Positions 61,297 through 64,000 of a DNA stretch of 64,000 nucleotides are shown here, one piece after another; within the stretch, counting starts at the first letter, position 1; the number at the start of each line of letters is the position of its first letter. Origin of the DNA: Micromonospora_H sonneratiae. GTDB taxonomy: Bacteria > Actinomycetota > Actinomycetes > Mycobacteriales > Micromonosporaceae. The notes under the pieces are model-generated. The model was not told where the DNA came from. It did no database searches and saw only the letters and a program-made list of their open reading frames with translations. The DNA lies in contig NZ_JBHTMP010000002.1 of assembly GCF_042679305.1 (NCBI RefSeq), positions 1 through 64,000 of the forward strand, given 5' to 3'. The translations under genes were made by a program, and so were the position numbers.

Positions 61297-63374
61297 CGCT
61301 GGCCGTACTGCTACCAGCCGACCCCGCCTCGGCACCGTTCACGCTGGCCAGCGGGGAGCCGCTGGCCGACCGGATCGCCGATCAACTTCGCCGGGCCGGT
61401 GCCCGCGAAGTGCGGGTGACCGCCGATCTCGCCGAGTTGGCGGAGTTGGCGGACACCGTCGGGGAACCGCTGCTGCTGTGCGGTGACGATCTGGTCGCTC
61501 ACGCCGCCGTGCTGCGGCACCTGGCCACCAGCCCGGTGGGGCAGACCGGTGCCCTGATCCTCACGAGCCCGCCCGCCGGAGCCGACCAGCCCGCCGGAGC
61601 CGGTCAGCCCGCCGTGATCGAGGACCGGGGGCAGGTGGTCGCGGCGGGTTCCGCCGCAACAGCGAACGGCATACCGACCGGCAGCTTCGGCGGGGCGCTA
61701 CGGGTCGGGGTCGAGGACCTGCCGGCGTTGGCCGGTGCCGCGCGGGTGGCCGCCGGGACGACCGATGGCACAACCGCGCTGGACCGGCTGTTCGCCGCCT
61801 TCTCCCGGACCGATACCAGGATCTTCGCCCACCGGGTACGCCTGCTGGTCGCCCACCGGGTCGCCGACCAGCCATCCGCCTTCGCCGCCGAGGCAGCCGT
61901 TGCCGAGGTCCACGAGGACCGGGCGGAACTGCGGCTGTCGGTCAAGGAAAAGGACGACTTCTTCACCACGTACGCGGTCAGCACCTGGTCGCCGTACGTG
62001 ACCCGGCTGGCCGCCCGGATCGGTCTCGGACCGACCGGAGTGACCGCGATCTCGGTGCTCTTCGCCGTGGCAGCGGCGGCACTGTTCGGATACGGCGGCC
62101 GGCCCGCGCTGGTGGCCGGTGCGATCCTGCTCTACCTCGGCTTTGTGCTCGACTGCGTCGACGGTCAGTTGGCCCGGTACACCCGGCAGTTCAGCGCCTG
62201 GGGCGGGTGGCTGGACACCATGGCCGACCGGGCCAAGGAGTACGTGGTCTACGCCGGTCTGGCCGTCGGGGTCGAACGGTCCGGGCTGGCCGACGGCTGG
62301 GGCTGGCCGCTGGCGATCGCGGCGATCACCCTCCAGACCGTGCGGCACATGACCGACACCTGGTACGGCGCACTCCACGACGAGGCGGCCCGCCGCCCGA
62401 AACCGGCTGCTGCAGCGGGCGGGCTCGGTGCCCGGCTCAGCCAGGCCTCGACCCGGGTGCAGGCCGACACCGGCTCGCTGTCGTACTGGCTCAAACGCAC
62501 CGTGGTCTTCCCGATCGGTGAGCGGTGGGCGCTGATCGCGCTGGCCGTGGCCCTGTTCAACCCGCTGGTCGCCCTGGTCGCGGTGCTGGCCTGGGGAGCG
62601 CTGGCGTTCGCGTACACCGGCGCGCTGCGTACCCTGCGGGCCCGGTCGATGCGGGTCTCCGTGCTCGACACGGTCGACACCACGCTCTACCGCGACGACG
62701 GTCCGTTGGCCAGCTGGCTGGCCCTGGCCGGTCGCCGGCTGCCCGGTCTCCCGGGACCACTGATCCTCGCCGTCCTGGCGGCCATCGCCAGCGCCGCACT
62801 GCTCGGGGCGGGCGTCGCCGGTTTTCGGGTGGCCGACCTGCGCTGGTGGCTGATCGGCGTGGTGCTGGTCGTGCTGCTGGCCGGACTGCCGGCCGCCAGG
62901 CCGCACACCGGCGCGCTGGACTGGCTGGTGCCGGCGGCGCTACGGGCCGCCGAGTACCTGTTCGTCATCGCCGTCGGTGTGATCGCCGACGTGCCGTCGC
63001 CGGTGACCTTCGCGCTGCTGTTCGTCCTGGCCCTGCACCACTACGACCTGACCGCCCGGTTGGAGAAGCGGGAACGTCCGCCACTGCTGCACTCGTTCGG
63101 GCTCGGTTGGGACGGGCGGCTGGCGTTCCTGACCGCTGCGGTCGTGGTGGGGGCCGGGAGTCTGGCGGCCATCGGTACGGGAGAGCTTGCCGCGTACCTC
63201 TTCCTGGTGTTCGCCGTGAATGCGGTCGGTGGCTGGACCTCGGTCTCGGTTGGCAGCCGGCGACGCTCCGACGATAGTGTCAAAGTGCCCGATAACCGGA
63301 TAGGTCCGCCAGACGTGGCAGACCGACGAGAGGCAGCGGCGACCCCCGGGGCAGCCGAGGAACGGAACACATGA
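61293..63374 (+). CDS. CDP-alcohol phosphotransferase with N-terminal nucleotidyltransferase-like part
   Basis: Membrane protein of 693 residues. The CDP-alcohol phosphotransferase signature is complete: DCVDGQLAR, then G and two Asp (GGWLDTMAD), near residues 288-315. The first 190 residues resemble a sugar nucleotidyltransferase but have no GxGxR motif, so they look degenerate. About ten further helices follow, and a C-terminal DUF5941-like region. It likely moves a CDP-activated alcohol (inositol or glycerol) onto a lipid or polymer. GTG 61293 and the stop overlap both neighbours, so translation is coupled through the operon. Confidence 0.82.
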   Translation: MTLAVLLPADPASAPFTLASGEPLADRIADQLRRAGAREVRVTADLAELAELADTVGEPLLLCGDDLVAHAAVLRHLATSPVGQTGALILTSPPAGADQPAGAGQPAVIEDRGQVVAAGSAATANGIPTGSFGGALRVGVEDLPALAGAARVAAGTTDGTTALDRLFAAFSRTDTRIFAHRVRLLVAHRVADQPSAFAAEAAVAEVHEDRAELRLSVKEKDDFFTTYAVSTWSPYVTRLAARIGLGPTGVTAISVLFAVAAAALFGYGGRPALVAGAILLYLGFVLDCVDGQLARYTRQFSAWGGWLDTMADRAKEYVVYAGLAVGVERSGLADGWGWPLAIAAITLQTVRHMTDTWYGALHDEAARRPKPAAAAGGLGARLSQASTRVQADTGSLSYWLKRTVVFPIGERWALIALAVALFNPLVALVAVLAWGALAFAYTGALRTLRARSMRVSVLDTVDTTLYRDDGPLASWLALAGRRLPGLPGPLILAVLAAIASAALLGAGVAGFRVADLRWWLIGVVLVVLLAGLPAARPHTGALDWLVPAALRAAEYLFVIAVGVIADVPSPVTFALLFVLALHHYDLTARLEKRERPPLLHSFGLGWDGRLAFLTAAVVVGAGSLAAIGTGELAAYLFLVFAVNAVGGWTSVSVGSRRRSDDSVKVPDNRIGPPDVADRREAAATPGAAEERNT

Positions 63375-64000
63375 CCCTGATCAGCTTTGTCGTGCCGGTC
63401 TACGGGGTGCAGGGCTACCTGCGGGAGTGCCTGGACTCGATCCTCAACCAGTCGTTCACCGATCTCGAAGTGATCGCGATCGACGACTGCTCGCCGGACA
63501 GCAGTGGCGAGATCCTCGCGGAGTACGCCGCTCACGACGCCCGGCTGCGGGTCATCACACTCGACCAGAACGAGGGGCAGGGACCGGCCCGTAACCGGGG
63601 TGTCGCCGAGGCAACCGGCAGGTACGTCTGGTTCCTCGACAGCGACGACTGGCTGGCCGACGGGGCGGTACGGGCGGTGGCCGACCGCCTCCGGGAGACC
63701 GACGCCGAGGTGCTGATCGTCGACCACGCCCGGGTCTACTGGGACAACCTGGTCGATCCCAGCGTGATCGGTCCCAGGTTTCACGAGGCGCCAACGGTCT
63801 TCGCGCTGCGCGACTGGCCCACGGCCATCGACATCCTGCACGTCCCGTGGAACAAGGTCATCCGACGTGACCTGCTGGACCGGCTCAACTTCAAGTTCCG
63901 CTCCGGCTGGTACGAGGATGTCCCGTTCACCTACGGGCTGCTGATGGCCACCGAGCGGATCACCCTGCTGGACCGGATCTGCGTCTACTACCGGCAGCGC
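63371..64000 (+). CDS. Family 2 glycosyltransferase (3' end off window)
   Basis: Begins at ATG 63371, overlapping the previous stop by 4 bases; 210 codons are visible and no stop is reached. GT-A fold of family 2: ISFVVPVYGVQGYLRECLDS, AIDDCSPDSSGE, and FLDSDDWLA with the DxD-type metal-binding motif, then WNKVIRRDLLDRL and WYEDVPFTYGLLM. Such N-termini are often fused to a CDP-glycerol glycerophosphotransferase in related actinobacteria, which would fit a teichoic-acid-like operon; the missing part is needed to tell. Confidence 0.88.
   Translation, partial: MTLISFVVPVYGVQGYLRECLDSILNQSFTDLEVIAIDDCSPDSSGEILAEYAAHDARLRVITLDQNEGQGPARNRGVAEATGRYVWFLDSDDWLADGAVRAVADRLRETDAEVLIVDHARVYWDNLVDPSVIGPRFHEAPTVFALRDWPTAIDILHVPWNKVIRRDLLDRLNFKFRSGWYEDVPFTYGLLMATERITLLDRICVYYRQR

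Noticed and set aside
1..64000. CRISPR arrays, prophage, insertion sequences, tRNA or rRNA genes
   Set aside because: Looked for in all gaps; no spaced repeats, transposase or integrase, cloverleaf or rRNA sequence was recognised.

Overview
This window is chromosomal DNA of a high-GC actinobacterium, most likely Micromonosporaceae (Micromonospora or a close relative). The evidence is GC-rich codon use, many GTG starts, and gene orders that match conserved actinobacterial blocks: dxs, RNA methyltransferase, APC transporter, two TrkA proteins, DUF3159, OB-fold protein, DUF3710, dut, DUF3093, DUF4193, cei, suhB; and MFS, DUF3027, DUF2530, MarR, sepH, serC, citA. From memory these correspond to about Rv2682c-Rv2703 and Rv0876c-Rv0889c of Mycobacterium tuberculosis. 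No phage, insertion sequence, CRISPR, tRNA or rRNA gene was seen.

Layout. 1-4.8 kb: a lipoprotein and ABC exporter operon, divergent from a NarL-type two-component system. 4.9-9.4 kb: galE and a fadAB beta-oxidation pair. 9.4-12 kb: strong hairpins, a VOC protein and an OmpR-type two-component system. 12-22.3 kb: an envelope accessory region with a C39-like peptidase, a membrane-anchored beta-propeller, three paralogous multi-pass GT-C-like membrane proteins and a lipoprotein. 22.3-36.2 kb: isoprenoid entry (dxs), RNA modification, potassium transport, dUTPase and envelope genes in conserved order. 36.2-37.1 kb: a protein that holds only sigma-70 region 1.1, exactly where sigA would be expected. 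36.9-48.5 kb: the second conserved block (MFS, purine permease, MarR, RNA 2',3'-cyclic phosphodiesterase, SepH, SerC, citrate synthase). 48.8-55.3 kb: pdxH and metabolic genes. 55.6-64 kb: a cell-wall polymer region with an AftA-like arabinofuranosyltransferase, a Wzm/Wzt-type (TagGH-like) ABC exporter, a CDP-alcohol phosphotransferase and a family 2 glycosyltransferase that runs off the edge.

Functional themes are envelope construction and sensing, fatty-acid degradation, and housekeeping metabolism. Convergent genes are separated by perfect GC-rich hairpins, which makes transcription-unit borders easy to see. The most unusual points are the orphan sigma region 1.1 protein at the junction of two syntenic blocks, the triplicated GT-C-like family, a 46-bp direct repeat that carries both the stop codon of one gene and the start codon of the next, and several short tandem repeats.
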